A stretch of DNA of 64,000 nucleotides from the NCBI GenBank assembly GCA_030627205.1, contig DAOUSN010000001.1, positions 39,466-103,465 of the forward strand, read 5' to 3'. Origin of the DNA: Methylococcaceae bacterium (GTDB taxonomy: Bacteria > Pseudomonadota > Gammaproteobacteria > Methylococcales > Methylomonadaceae). How positions within the stretch are numbered: the first letter of the stretch is position 1; each line of letters begins with the position of its first letter. Shown here in pieces: positions 19,200 to 27,056 of the stretch. The notes under the pieces were generated by a model. That model made no database searches and had not been told where the DNA came from. It saw only the letters and a program-made list of their open reading frames with translations. The position numbers and the translations under genes are program-made.

Positions 19200-19892
19200 T
19201 TAACCCATTAGAGAAAAACGATAACCAAAACCTCGAACGGTTTGAATGAGAGTATCACATTTATGCTGGGATAAAATCTTTCTTAAACGCCTTATATGAA
19301 CATCGACTGTGCGTTCTTCAACATAAGAATTACGCCCCCAAACATAATCTAATAATTGAGTGCGACTATAAACTTTATCTTGATGGGTCATAAAAAATTG
19401 CATCAATCTAAATTCAGTCGGACTAACATCTAAATTTTGATTATCAATGCTTAAACGATGTTGTTCCTGGTCTAGATTAATTTTACCAGCAGAAATAATC
19501 GTCTCTTTTCCTTGGTAACCATTTCTACGAATGACCGCTTTAATTCGCGCAATCAATTCTTTAGGTGAAAAAGGTTTAGTCATGTAATCATCAGCACCAC
19601 AATTTAATCCTTTAATTTTATCTTCCTCTTCACCTCTCGCGGTTAATAAAATAATGGGTAATTGCTGATAAAATTCATCTTTTTTTAAACGTTGGGTTAA
19701 TTTTATCCCACTAATTCCTGGTAACATCCAATCTAAAATTAATAAATCAGGCGGTACATTATCCGCTAAAAATTGCAATGCATCTTCCGCATTGGCAACG
19801 GCAAAGGTTTTTAAGCCTGATTGTTCAAGAACCATAACGAGCATTTCTCTAATTGCATCTTCATCCTCAATAATAAGAATCGTTATTTGCAT
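19200..19892 (-). CDS. phoB: Phosphate regulon response regulator PhoB
   Basis: PhoB is a transcription factor of the OmpR/PhoB class. The receiver domain has acidic residues at 9-12, the phosphoacceptor Asp54 in LILDWMLPG, Thr84 and Lys106. The winged-helix effector domain ends with RTVDVHIRRLRK and TVRGFGYRFS. Length is 230 residues, one more than E. coli. It would bind the Pho box upstream of pstS in this window. Its start overlaps the end of phoU by 10 bases, which suggests translational coupling. Confidence 0.97.
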   Translation of the reverse strand: MQITILIIEDEDAIREMLVMVLEQSGLKTFAVANAEDALQFLADNVPPDLLILDWMLPGISGIKLTQRLKKDEFYQQLPIILLTARGEEEDKIKGLNCGADDYMTKPFSPKELIARIKAVIRRNGYQGKETIISAGKINLDQEQHRLSIDNQNLDVSPTEFRLMQFFMTHQDKVYSRTQLLDYVWGRNSYVEERTVDVHIRRLRKILSQHKCDTLIQTVRGFGYRFSLMG

Positions 19893-20626
19893 TCGCTATC
19901 TAATTTAGAGGAGGATTGTGACTGAACTTTTTCGGTTAATTCCTCAGGACTAAGGTGACGAACATCTTCGCCTTTGACCATATAAATAATATATTCACTT
20001 ATATTACAAGCATGATCTCCTACGCGTTCTAAAGCTCTTGCTGTCCACAATAAATCTAATGACCGACTAATATTTCTAGGGTCTTCCATCATTTTAGTGA
20101 TTAATTGACGAACAATACTTTTGTATTCTCGGTTTACATTTTTAACTTGTTTACTAATATTGACAACTTCATTAATGTCCATCCTTGCAAATGCATCTAA
20201 CGCATCATGAAGCATGGCACTAACCATATCAACGATATGTTTCAATTCATAATACTGAGTGTGACTATCTGTATCGGCTAGATGAAGGGTCATTTGTGCA
20301 ATCCGTTTAGCTTGATCGCCTACCCGTTCAATTTCAGTAATAGTTTTAATTACCGAAATGAGTAATCGTAAATCGAAGGCTGCTGGCTGACGCAATGCAA
20401 TAATTTCAATACATTCACGGTCAATTTCTAATTCTAAATCATTAACTCGGTCATCTTGTTTAATCACTGATTCTGCTAAATCTAAATCACCTGATGAAAA
20501 TGCTTGTGTTGCTAAAGTTATTTGTTGTTCTACTAAACCGCCCATTGCTAACACTTTATGACGTATATCTTCAAGCTCACGATTAAATTTGGCAGAAATG
20601 TGATGACCTATTTTATTACTTTCCAT
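19883..20626 (-). CDS. phoU: Phosphate signalling protein PhoU
   Basis: PhoU is a peripheral cytoplasmic protein that links the PstSCAB transporter to PhoR and represses the regulon when phosphate is plentiful. The two-fold three-helix repeat is apparent, with metal-binding E/DxxxD patterns in each half: IKTITEIERVGDQAKRIA and TARALERVGDHACNISEYI. The length of 247 residues is standard. It lies 9 bases after pstB and overlaps phoB. The order pstB-phoU-phoB-phoR places importer ATPase and signalling genes in one unit. Confidence 0.97.
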   Translation of the reverse strand: MESNKIGHHISAKFNRELEDIRHKVLAMGGLVEQQITLATQAFSSGDLDLAESVIKQDDRVNDLELEIDRECIEIIALRQPAAFDLRLLISVIKTITEIERVGDQAKRIAQMTLHLADTDSHTQYYELKHIVDMVSAMLHDALDAFARMDINEVVNISKQVKNVNREYKSIVRQLITKMMEDPRNISRSLDLLWTARALERVGDHACNISEYIIYMVKGEDVRHLSPEELTEKVQSQSSSKLDSECK

Positions 20627-20635
20627 ATTTTTTCC

Positions 20636-21472
20636 TTAACCGTAACGACCTGTAATATAATCTTCTGTTTGTTTTTTAGAAGGGTTAGTAAATAGTTGAT
20701 TAGTTTGTCCAAACTCAATTAATTCGCCCATATACATAAAGGCGGTATAATCAGAAACCCGTGCTGCCTGCTGCATATTATGGGTTACAATAACAATTGT
20801 ATAGGTTTCTTTTAATTCGTTAATCAGTTCTTCAATTTTTAACGTTGAAATGGGATCAAGTGCCGAGGCAGGTTCATCTAATAACATCACCTCTGGTTTT
20901 ATAGCAATTGCTCTAGCAATAACTAAACGTTGCTGCTGTCCACCTGAAAGACCTAAAGCATTATCATTAAGACGATCTTTTGCCTCATCCCATAATGCCG
21001 CTCCACGTAAAGATTTTTCTACAGTTTCATCTAAGGTTTGTCTATCATTAATTCCCTGAATCCTTAATCCATAAGCAACATTTTCATAAATTGATTTAGG
21101 GAAAGGATTGGGTTTTTGAAAAACCATTCCAACACGGCGACGTAAATTAGCGACATTCACTGATTTATCATAAATATTTTTGCCGTCTAATAAAATTTCA
21201 CCCTCAACTCTAGCACTATCAACTAAATCATTCATCCTATTAATGCTACGCAATAAGGTTGATTTACCACAACCACTTGGACCAATATAAGCAGTTACCT
21301 TCTTTTGAGGCATTTTCATATTAACATTAAATAAAGCTTGTTTTTCTCCATAAAAAAAATCTAAATCTTTAACTTCTATACAAACAGTTTCATTTTCAGG
21401 TGATAGATTCTTTTGTTCTATCCCTAACGAGTTAATATCAATTGCGTGAGTACGAGTTTGTTTTACTGTCAT
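20636..21472 (-). CDS. pstB: Phosphate import ATPase PstB
   Basis: PstB is the cytoplasmic ATPase of the phosphate importer. Walker A is GPSGCGKS at 64-71, the family motif [19 protein letters not shown] follows, the signature is LSGGQQQRL and Walker B is [13 protein letters not shown]. At 278 residues it has a short N-terminal extension of about 25 residues. The permease and binding-protein genes are about 10 kb downstream on the same strand, separated by unrelated genes, an unusual split of the pst set. A weak Pho-box-like array lies about 150 bases upstream. Confidence 0.97.
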   Translation of the reverse strand: MTVKQTRTHAIDINSLGIEQKNLSPENETVCIEVKDLDFFYGEKQALFNVNMKMPQKKVTAYIGPSGCGKSTLLRSINRMNDLVDSARVEGEILLDGKNIYDKSVNVANLRRRVGMVFQKPNPFPKSIYENVAYGLRIQGINDRQTLDETVEKSLRGAALWDEAKDRLNDNALGLSGGQQQRLVIARAIAIKPEVMLLDEPASALDPISTLKIEELINELKETYTIVIVTHNMQQAARVSDYTAFMYMGELIEFGQTNQLFTNPSKKQTEDYITGRYG

Positions 21473-21620
21473 AATTAAATAATACGTAGACTGAGCATTA
21501 GGTGAAGGTGTGTAACGATGTTTTAAATCGTTATCAATTTTAGGATACAGAGTTTGCGATATTTTTATAGGGTAATTAAGTCGTTATTGCAAACCTATTT
21601 ACCTAAAATAACATTGCTAA

Positions 21621-21649
21621 GTTACAGTTAGATGACGATATAATTATCA
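21621..21649 (-). promoter_or_regulatory. Degenerate Pho-box-like repeats upstream of pstB
   Basis: On the minus strand the heptamers TGATAAT, TCGTCAT and CTGTAAC are spaced by exactly four bases, the geometry of a Pho box. Matches to CTGTCAT are 3, 5 and 5 of 7. The array is about 150 bases from the pstB start, further than the pstS box is from its gene. Autoregulation of the pho genes by PhoB is expected from other bacteria, so this is a candidate only. Confidence 0.35.
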
Positions 21650-21676
21650 GATATTTCAGTATTATTTATAAACCGT

Positions 21677-21694
21677 TATCAGTATAAACTGATA
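21677..21694. terminator. Hairpin downstream of prmB
   Basis: TATCAGT and ACTGATA form a perfect 7-bp stem with an ATAA loop. It lies about 36 bases past the prmB stop on the minus strand and well before the pstB start. No U-tract follows, so terminator function is uncertain. Confidence 0.3.
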
Positions 21695-21704
21695 GATAAA
21701 GGGT

Positions 21705-21730
21705 GTCCATATTTTACTAAATCTTATAGT
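21705..21730 (+). repeat. Copy of a short dispersed repeat
   Basis: This 26-base stretch matches one arm of the nested palindrome near 25.2 kb at about 23 positions, allowing two single-base gaps: GTCCATATTTT, CTAAA and ATAGT are shared in order. It abuts the prmB stop codon. The second arm of the palindrome is absent here. It may be part of a small mobile or regulatory repeat family, but only two copies were noticed. Confidence 0.35.
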
Positions 21731-22671
21731 TAAGAAAATAATTTTATTGAGTCGCTAAATAAAGCATTATGCTCTTTCAGTTGCGCTGCAGTTAGTAAAA
21801 AAACCCCATCACCGCCACGTTTAAAGTCTAACCAGTAAAAAGGCACACTAGGGAAACTATTTTGCAAAATTTCCGCACTACTACCAACTTCAACCACTAA
21901 AATCCCTTGCTCTGATAAATAGTCAGGCGCGTTTATTAGAATTTTTAATACCAGTTCAAGCCCCGATTCACCAGCAACAAAACCTAACTTTGGTTCTGCA
22001 TGATATTCAGCAGGAAGTTGTTGCCATTCATTCATACTCACATAAGGAGGGTTACTCACAATAATATCATAAGGATTTTGCTCTAACCCGTTAAATAAAT
22101 CAGCTTGATGAAATGTAAGTTGTTGCTCTAAATAATGTTGTTTACGATTAATTTCTGCCACTTGCAAGGCATCTGCCGATAAATCTATCGCATCAATCAT
22201 AGCATTAGGAAACGCATAAGCACAAGCAATGGCAATACAACCACTCCCAGTACATAAGTCTAAAATACCAATAACGTCAGATTCATTAATCCATGGCTGA
22301 AATAATTCTTCTATAAGCTCGGCAATAGGTGAACGAGGAATTAAAACCCGCTCATCAACATAAAAAGATAATCCTGCAAAAATAGCTTCGTGAGTTAAAT
22401 AAGCAGCAGGTTTTCGTTCATTAATACGTTGGTTAATTAAGGTAATAATTTGCAGACGTTCCTCTAATGTAAGTACAGCATCAAAATAACTTTCAGCCAA
22501 ATTGTAGGGTTGATGCAAAGTATGTAATACAATAGCCGCCGCTTCGTCTAAAGATGAAGCCGTTCCTTGTCCCAAAAATATATCATTTTCTGTAAAACGA
22601 CTAGAAGCCCAGCGAATATAATCTTTTATTGTGGTTAAAGTCTCACTGACACCAGTATTATTACTATTCAT
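21730..22671 (-). CDS. prmB: Ribosomal protein uL3 N5-glutamine methyltransferase PrmB
   Basis: PrmB methylates a glutamine in ribosomal protein L3 using S-adenosylmethionine. The glycine-rich SAM loop is DLCTGSGCIAIACAYAFP and the catalytic motif is SNPPYV, which binds the glutamine amide. The N-terminal helical domain includes VDERVLIPRSPIAELIEE, which distinguishes PrmB (PRSP) from PrmC (PRPD). At 313 residues it matches E. coli PrmB (310). It is on the minus strand after a TPR lipoprotein gene, with no obvious functional link to its neighbours. Confidence 0.95.
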   Translation of the reverse strand: MNSNNTGVSETLTTIKDYIRWASSRFTENDIFLGQGTASSLDEAAAIVLHTLHQPYNLAESYFDAVLTLEERLQIITLINQRINERKPAAYLTHEAIFAGLSFYVDERVLIPRSPIAELIEELFQPWINESDVIGILDLCTGSGCIAIACAYAFPNAMIDAIDLSADALQVAEINRKQHYLEQQLTFHQADLFNGLEQNPYDIIVSNPPYVSMNEWQQLPAEYHAEPKLGFVAGESGLELVLKILINAPDYLSEQGILVVEVGSSAEILQNSFPSVPFYWLDFKRGGDGVFLLTAAQLKEHNALFSDSIKLFS

Positions 22672-22728
22672 AATTTAAACACTTAAATAAAAAAGCTAAT
22701 TCTAAACTAAATTCATTAAAACAATTCA

Positions 22729-23271
22729 TTAATCTAAGCTTATTGCTTTTAATTGTGCCGCTTTCGCACCTTCATAGTTTTGTTGCAATAGCCGTGCCTC
22801 AGCAATTAACAGCCAGCTTTGTTTTTTTAAAGCTTTATCACCAGCGGCTAATAGTGCTGATTTTCTGGCAATATTTTCAGCTAAACTAGGCTTATGCTGC
22901 TTTAGTAGTAACTGTGCAAGTTTATAGGTTAAGGCTGCATTTCTTGGCTCAATTCTTAAAGCACGTTCAATATTCACCACTGCAGCTTCTAAATTCCCCG
23001 CGTTAACATGTTTATCTGCCATAGAAATAAGGGCAGCAGCCGCAGAAGATAATGGTTTGGGTCTAAGTCTAACAACCACAGGTTTAGCAATAGGAATTTT
23101 TTTCTCAATCACAACTGATTGAGGAGGGTTAAACTGGTAGGTTTTAGTAGTAACAACTGCAGGGGGTTTAGGTGAAGGCTTAGTAAAAATAGGATTAGGC
23201 GGTGAACTTCGTGTACAACTTATTTGCAACAGTACTAAAATCATTACTACAGCTAATTTTTTATTCAGCAT
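22729..23271 (-). CDS. TPR-containing putative lipoprotein
   Basis: A short hydrophobic signal (about residues 5-18) ends at LQISC, a lipobox-like site with Cys19, although Gln at -3 is not ideal. A proline- and lysine-rich stretch follows to residue 75, then two or three TPR-like repeats (NLEAAVVNIERALRIEPRNA and the following pairs) to the end at 180. It is probably anchored to the outer or inner membrane facing the periplasm, as an adaptor. No more precise function can be given. Confidence 0.75.
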   Translation of the reverse strand: MLNKKLAVVMILVLLQISCTRSSPPNPIFTKPSPKPPAVVTTKTYQFNPPQSVVIEKKIPIAKPVVVRLRPKPLSSAAAALISMADKHVNAGNLEAAVVNIERALRIEPRNAALTYKLAQLLLKQHKPSLAENIARKSALLAAGDKALKKQSWLLIAEARLLQQNYEGAKAAQLKAISLD

Positions 23272-23343
23272 TGTCTAAACCTTAATCTTGAAAGTAGTGG
23301 TCTAAAATTATTTTTAGTAGCATTAAAGTCAAAAGGATAAAAA

Positions 23344-23400
23344 ATGCTTAAAAATCTGAACCCTAGTATTACAGAAAAACTTTATTTTTCAATACAATAA
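23344..23400 (+). CDS. Possible 18-residue leader ORF upstream of cysN
   Basis: An ATG seven bases after an AAGGA ribosome binding site opens MLKNLNPSITEKLYFSIQ and stops 130 bases before cysN. The initiation signal is better than that of many genes here. The peptide has no cysteine run or stall motif that I recognise, so an attenuation role is unsupported. It may be chance. Confidence 0.2.
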   Translation: MLKNLNPSITEKLYFSIQ

Positions 23401-23530
23401 TATGACTAATTCGATAAATCTTGATGAAATTCACATTATTTGATTACTCATTTAGGTGAATTTTTATGTTAAAATAATCACTCCTCCTCCCTTGATTCTA
23501 TAACATAGAAAAGTTTAGGAAATAAACATA

Positions 23531-25144
23531 ATGTCTCACCAATCTGAACTAATCAGTACTGATATAAACGCCTATTTAGCCGAACATGAGCATAAAGAAT
23601 TATTACGCTTTTTAACCTGTGGTAATGTTGATGATGGCAAAAGCACCCTCATTGGACGGCTATTATACGATTCAAAAATGATTTACGAAGATCAATTAGC
23701 ATCTGTAAAAGCCGATAGCGTAAAATCAGGAACAACTGGTGCAGGTAAAGTTGATTTAGCCTTATTGGTTGATGGTTTACAAGCTGAACGCGAACAAGGT
23801 ATTACTATTGATGTAGCCTATCGTTATTTCTCAACTAAACGCCGTAAATTTATTATTGCCGATACTCCAGGACATGAACAATATACTCGCAATATGGCAA
23901 CAGGTGCTTCAACTTGTGATTTAGCGATTATTTTAATTGATGCACGTTATGGGGTACAAACCCAAACTAAACGCCATAGTTTTATTGCCTCATTACTCGG
24001 CATTAAACATATTATTGTGGCAATTAATAAAATGGATTTAGTGGATTATCGTGAGTCTATTTACCTAAAAATTCAACAAGATTATCAAGATTTTATTGGT
24101 TTACTTGATGTAGATGATGTTCATTTTATTCCCCTATCAGCTTTAGATGGCGATAATGTGGTCAATAAAAGTGACAACATGCCGTGGTATAAAGGGATTC
24201 CAATGATGGAATCTTTAGAAACTATTAAAATTTCCAATGACTATAATTTTACTGATGCTCGATTTCCAGTGCAATATGTTAATCGACCTAATCTTGATTT
24301 TAGAGGTTTTTGTGGCACTATGGCATCTGGTGTTTTTCACAAAGGTGATAAAATCACCGTATTACCTTCGGGGCAAACCAGTTCAATTAAATCTATTGTC
24401 ACCTATGACGGTGAATTGGAACAAGCTTTTCCCCCTATGACTGTCACCCTAACCTTAAATGATGAAATAGATGTTAGTCGTGGTGACACCATTATTAGTA
24501 GTGATAATTTACCTATTGTTGCTGATAGTTTTAAAGCAACTATTGTCTGGATGACCGAAAAGGCAATGATTCCAGGACGGCAGTATTTAATAAAGCTGGC
24601 AACGCGTAGTGTGTCAGGTTCTATCTCATCAATACATCATCGAATTGATGTTAATACTTTAGAACATCACAATGCAGATCAACTTTCATTAAATGAGATA
24701 GGTTGTTGTAATGTCTCTGTTAATGCCCCTATTGTTTTTGATCCTTATACAAAAACTAAGGCAACTGGTTCATTTATTATTATTGACCGCTTAACTAACG
24801 TAACCGTTGGCGCAGGGATGATTTTAGGTAATACTGAAATAAGTGATTTTAAAGCAGTAACATCTGCAGAACATGCGGCACGTTTTAGTCAACAAGCCAC
24901 AGTTATTTCTTTGAAAGGTAAGCAGGCTCAAGAAGTTGCTTATCAATTGGAACGGCATTTATTTGATAATGGTCATGCAGCAACTATTTTAGAACAAGCA
25001 ACAGCAGAATACATAACGGTTATTAAAAAGGCAGGATTAATTTGCCTTTGCCTTAACACCAATGCAGACATAAGTTTTAATTGCGATCATCAAACCCTAA
25101 ACGATATTTATAAGGCATTAAAGGAACAACAGATTATTTATTAA
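23531..25144 (+). CDS. cysN: Sulfate adenylyltransferase GTPase subunit CysN with vestigial APS-kinase tail
   Basis: CysN is the GTPase that drives ATP sulfurylase (CysDN), making adenylylsulfate from sulfate. The G1 loop GNVDDGKST, the G2 segment [15 protein letters not shown]3 DTPGH and G4 NKMD are intact in the first 200 residues, followed by the two beta-barrel domains. The sequence follows the Pseudomonas CysNC fusion closely. From about residue 451 to 537, however, only the beginning (RFSQQATV, then [18 protein letters not shown]) and the end ([18 protein letters not shown]) of an APS kinase domain remain. Its P-loop is replaced by SLKGKQAQ and about 110 central residues are missing. 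cysD is not adjacent. The GTPase is probably functional; the tail cannot be a kinase. Confidence 0.93.
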   Translation: MSHQSELISTDINAYLAEHEHKELLRFLTCGNVDDGKSTLIGRLLYDSKMIYEDQLASVKADSVKSGTTGAGKVDLALLVDGLQAEREQGITIDVAYRYFSTKRRKFIIADTPGHEQYTRNMATGASTCDLAIILIDARYGVQTQTKRHSFIASLLGIKHIIVAINKMDLVDYRESIYLKIQQDYQDFIGLLDVDDVHFIPLSALDGDNVVNKSDNMPWYKGIPMMESLETIKISNDYNFTDARFPVQYVNRPNLDFRGFCGTMASGVFHKGDKITVLPSGQTSSIKSIVTYDGELEQAFPPMTVTLTLNDEIDVSRGDTIISSDNLPIVADSFKATIVWMTEKAMIPGRQYLIKLATRSVSGSISSIHHRIDVNTLEHHNADQLSLNEIGCCNVSVNAPIVFDPYTKTKATGSFIIIDRLTNVTVGAGMILGNTEISDFKAVTSAEHAARFSQQATVISLKGKQAQEVAYQLERHLFDNGHAATILEQATAEYITVIKKAGLICLCLNTNADISFNCDHQTLNDIYKALKEQQIIY

Positions 25145-25161
25145 ACGCTGTTCAAATATGA

Positions 25162-25238
25162 TAGTCCATATGTTTTTAATCTGCTGGCATTATTGAATGG
25201 TATGCCAGTCAGACTATAGTTTTAGAAAATATGGACTA
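25162..25238. repeat. 77-base nested palindrome between cysN and ccmC
   Basis: An outer perfect 10-bp stem pairs TAGTCCATAT with ATATGGACTA. Inside, TCTGCTGGCAT pairs with ATGCCAGTCAGA with one bulged T around an 11-base loop. The two genes are convergent, so it could act as a bidirectional terminator, but the stems are larger than needed and no U-tract is clear. One arm recurs near 21.7 kb, so a mobile repeat is another explanation. Confidence 0.6.
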
Positions 25239-25279
25239 AAACATCAGATATAAATTAAGGAATGATAGCTCCTGCAAAT

Positions 25280-26029
25280 CTAATAATTTTTAACAACTGT
25301 TTTAACCCAGTCAGCACGTTTTTCACGGCGTAAAGTTTCTATGCGCGCTCTTGCCATTAATATGACTGCAAAAAAACAATAAAACCCAATAACCATAATT
25401 AACAATGGAATCCACATATCCGCTGGCATTGCTGGTTTTTCAGTGATTTTAAAGGTTGCTGGTTGATGTAGTGTATTCCACCATTCGACAGAATATTTAA
25501 TGATTGGAATATTCACCAAACCTACTAAAGCTAAAACCGCTGCGGCTTTATCACTACTGTCAATATTATCAAATGCAGAACTAAGCGCAATAACACCGAT
25601 GTAAAGAAAAAACAATACTAGCATTGAAGTTAAACGTGCGTCCCAAACCCACCATGCTCCCCACGTAGGTTTTCCCCAAATTGCACCTGTGGCCAGTGCT
25701 ATTATGGCAATAGATGCGCCAATAGGAGCTGCACATTTAGCCATAATATGCGCCATTTTTATTTTCCAAATTAAACCAATCCCACCAGCAACTGCCATTA
25801 ATATATAACACGATTGGGCTAAAATAGCTGATGGCACATGAATATAAATAATCCGAAAGCTATTACCTTGCTGGTAATCTTCTGGTGCAAAAACTAACCC
25901 CCAAATTAAACCAACAGTCATTAATAAAACAGTAACAATACTAAACCAAGGTAATAATTTACCACTAATCTCATAAAACAATTTAGGTGAAGCCAGTCGA
26001 TAAAACCAGCGAGGTAGTTTAATTTTCAT
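25280..26029 (-). CDS. ccmC: Haem exporter subunit CcmC
   Basis: CcmC is an inner-membrane protein that, with CcmD, loads haem onto the chaperone CcmE during cytochrome c maturation. The tryptophan-rich haem-handling motif WGAWWVWDARLTS is present and about six membrane segments are visible. The conserved histidines are found in YIHVPSA and NTLHQPA. I chose the internal ATG giving MKIKLPRWF because an AAGGA site precedes it and the resulting 249 residues match E. coli (245). ccmA, ccmB and ccmD-H are not adjacent. A Rieske ferredoxin gene lies 79 bases upstream on the same strand. Confidence 0.95.
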   Translation of the reverse strand: MKIKLPRWFYRLASPKLFYEISGKLLPWFSIVTVLLMTVGLIWGLVFAPEDYQQGNSFRIIYIHVPSAILAQSCYILMAVAGGIGLIWKIKMAHIMAKCAAPIGASIAIIALATGAIWGKPTWGAWWVWDARLTSMLVLFFLYIGVIALSSAFDNIDSSDKAAAVLALVGLVNIPIIKYSVEWWNTLHQPATFKITEKPAMPADMWIPLLIMVIGFYCFFAVILMARARIETLRREKRADWVKTVVKNY

Positions 26030-26108
26030 TGATTCCTTTAAATTATTTAGCCTTAATACAAAGACATTTTTATAACTATATAGTTGCAATCTTTTGTTAA
26101 AATTTCAC

Positions 26109-26429
26109 TTAATCCCAACGGTCATCTCTAACTTGTATCCTACCGTTTTTAATTTGAAGTGAAAAACACTCAATATCTTCATAGGCAGGGGCTGATTTAA
26201 CCGCACCTGTTTTGACACAAAATCGCGCCCCATGTCTTGGGCAAATAATATCATCTCCTTCTAATTGACCACTTGCAATTTCAGCTCCATCATGTGTACA
26301 AGCATCTTCAATGGCATAAAATTTACCAGCAATTTTAAAAATAGCCACATCAACGCCATCAATATCAGCGACTATATTTTCACCATTCATTAATGCTTTT
26401 TCTGCCACTACATCTACCCAACCTGTCAT
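26109..26429 (-). CDS. Rieske [2Fe-2S] ferredoxin-like protein
   Basis: This small soluble electron carrier has the two Rieske ligand boxes: CTH at 44-46 and CPRH at 63-66, each giving one Cys and one His to a [2Fe-2S] cluster. At 106 residues it is the size of the ferredoxin components of non-haem iron oxygenases or of NirD-like proteins. A strong GAGGTAA ribosome binding site precedes the ATG. It is divergent from iscR, and similar Rieske genes are found in SUF/ISC clusters, so a link to Fe-S assembly or its control by IscR is possible but not shown. Confidence 0.92.
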   Translation of the reverse strand: MTGWVDVVAEKALMNGENIVADIDGVDVAIFKIAGKFYAIEDACTHDGAEIASGQLEGDDIICPRHGARFCVKTGAVKSAPAYEDIECFSLQIKNGRIQVRDDRWD

Positions 26430-26506
26430 TGTTACCTCGCCTATTTAAAATTATTTAATGAAAGTTTTTTATTTCATTGTAAATGATACACTTATTAAAG
26501 AAAACA

Positions 26507-26531
26507 ATAGTTGACTATTTCGTAAGGTTTA
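26507..26531 (+). promoter_or_regulatory. IscR type 1-like operator
   Basis: The first 15 bases, ATAGTTGACTATTTC, fit the left part of the E. coli IscR type 1 consensus (ATASYYGACTRWWWY) at every position. The right half is poorly conserved. It covers the -35 hexamer of the iscR promoter, where holo-IscR binds in E. coli for autorepression. Autoregulation is therefore inferred. Confidence 0.65.
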
Positions 26532-26539
26532 TTTATAGT
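26511..26539 (+). promoter_or_regulatory. iscR sigma-70 promoter
   Basis: TTGACT and TATAGT are separated by 17 bases, near-ideal for sigma-70. Transcription would start near 26546, leaving 26 bases before the proposed GTG start of iscR but only about 11 before the upstream ATG. This helps decide the start codon. The IscR-like operator overlaps the -35. Confidence 0.75.
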
Positions 26540-26572
26540 AAAATTTTGTTTTAAGCTATGGATGATGAATTT

Positions 26573-27025
26573 GTGAGACTAACTACTAAAGGCCGTTATG
26601 CGGTGACTGCTATGCTTGATCTTGCTTTTCATAGCAAAAAAAAACCAGTGACATTAACTGACATTGCGACCCGACAAATTATCTCCCTGTCTTATCTTGA
26701 GCAACTCTTTGCTCGTTTGCGTAAAGCAGGAATGGTAACTGGTGTCAGAGGTCCAGGTGGAGGTTATCAATTAAGCCGTGATGCGAATGACATTAACATT
26801 GCTGAAATTATTAGTGCAGTTGACGAAGAGCTTGACTCCACTAAATGTAAAGGTAAAGCCAATTGTCATAATAATCAGCCGTGTTTAACCCATGATTTAT
26901 GGATGGGTTTGAGTACGCAAATTCGTGATTATTTGGAAAATATTTCGTTGGCAGAAATTTTATCTCGCCATTCAGTATCTAAAATTGCTGAAAAACAAAA
27001 TGAAACCATTAAATATTTTTCATAG
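26573..27025 (+). CDS. iscR: Rrf2-family Fe-S regulator IscR
   Basis: IscR is a [2Fe-2S] transcription factor that controls Fe-S assembly genes. I take the GTG start giving MRLTTKGRYAV, because the family begins this way and the cluster cysteines then fall at 92, 98 and 104, exactly the E. coli positions. An in-frame ATG 15 bases upstream is the alternative. The winged helix occupies the first 65 residues (SYLEQLFARLRKAGMV, VRGPGGGYQLSR), and the Cys region CKGKANC is followed by CLTHDLW. It leads a short unit with a cysteine desulfurase and an IscA-type carrier; iscU, hscAB and fdx are absent. Confidence 0.95.
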   Translation: MRLTTKGRYAVTAMLDLAFHSKKKPVTLTDIATRQIISLSYLEQLFARLRKAGMVTGVRGPGGGYQLSRDANDINIAEIISAVDEELDSTKCKGKANCHNNQPCLTHDLWMGLSTQIRDYLENISLAEILSRHSVSKIAEKQNETIKYFS

Positions 27026-27056
27026 ATCTAACAGCATCATAATTCTTGATTGACCA

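Noticed and set aside
26558..26572. ATG start for iscR five codons upstream
   Set aside because: It lies only about 11 bases after the predicted transcription start, and the GTG form aligns exactly with E. coli IscR including the cysteine positions.
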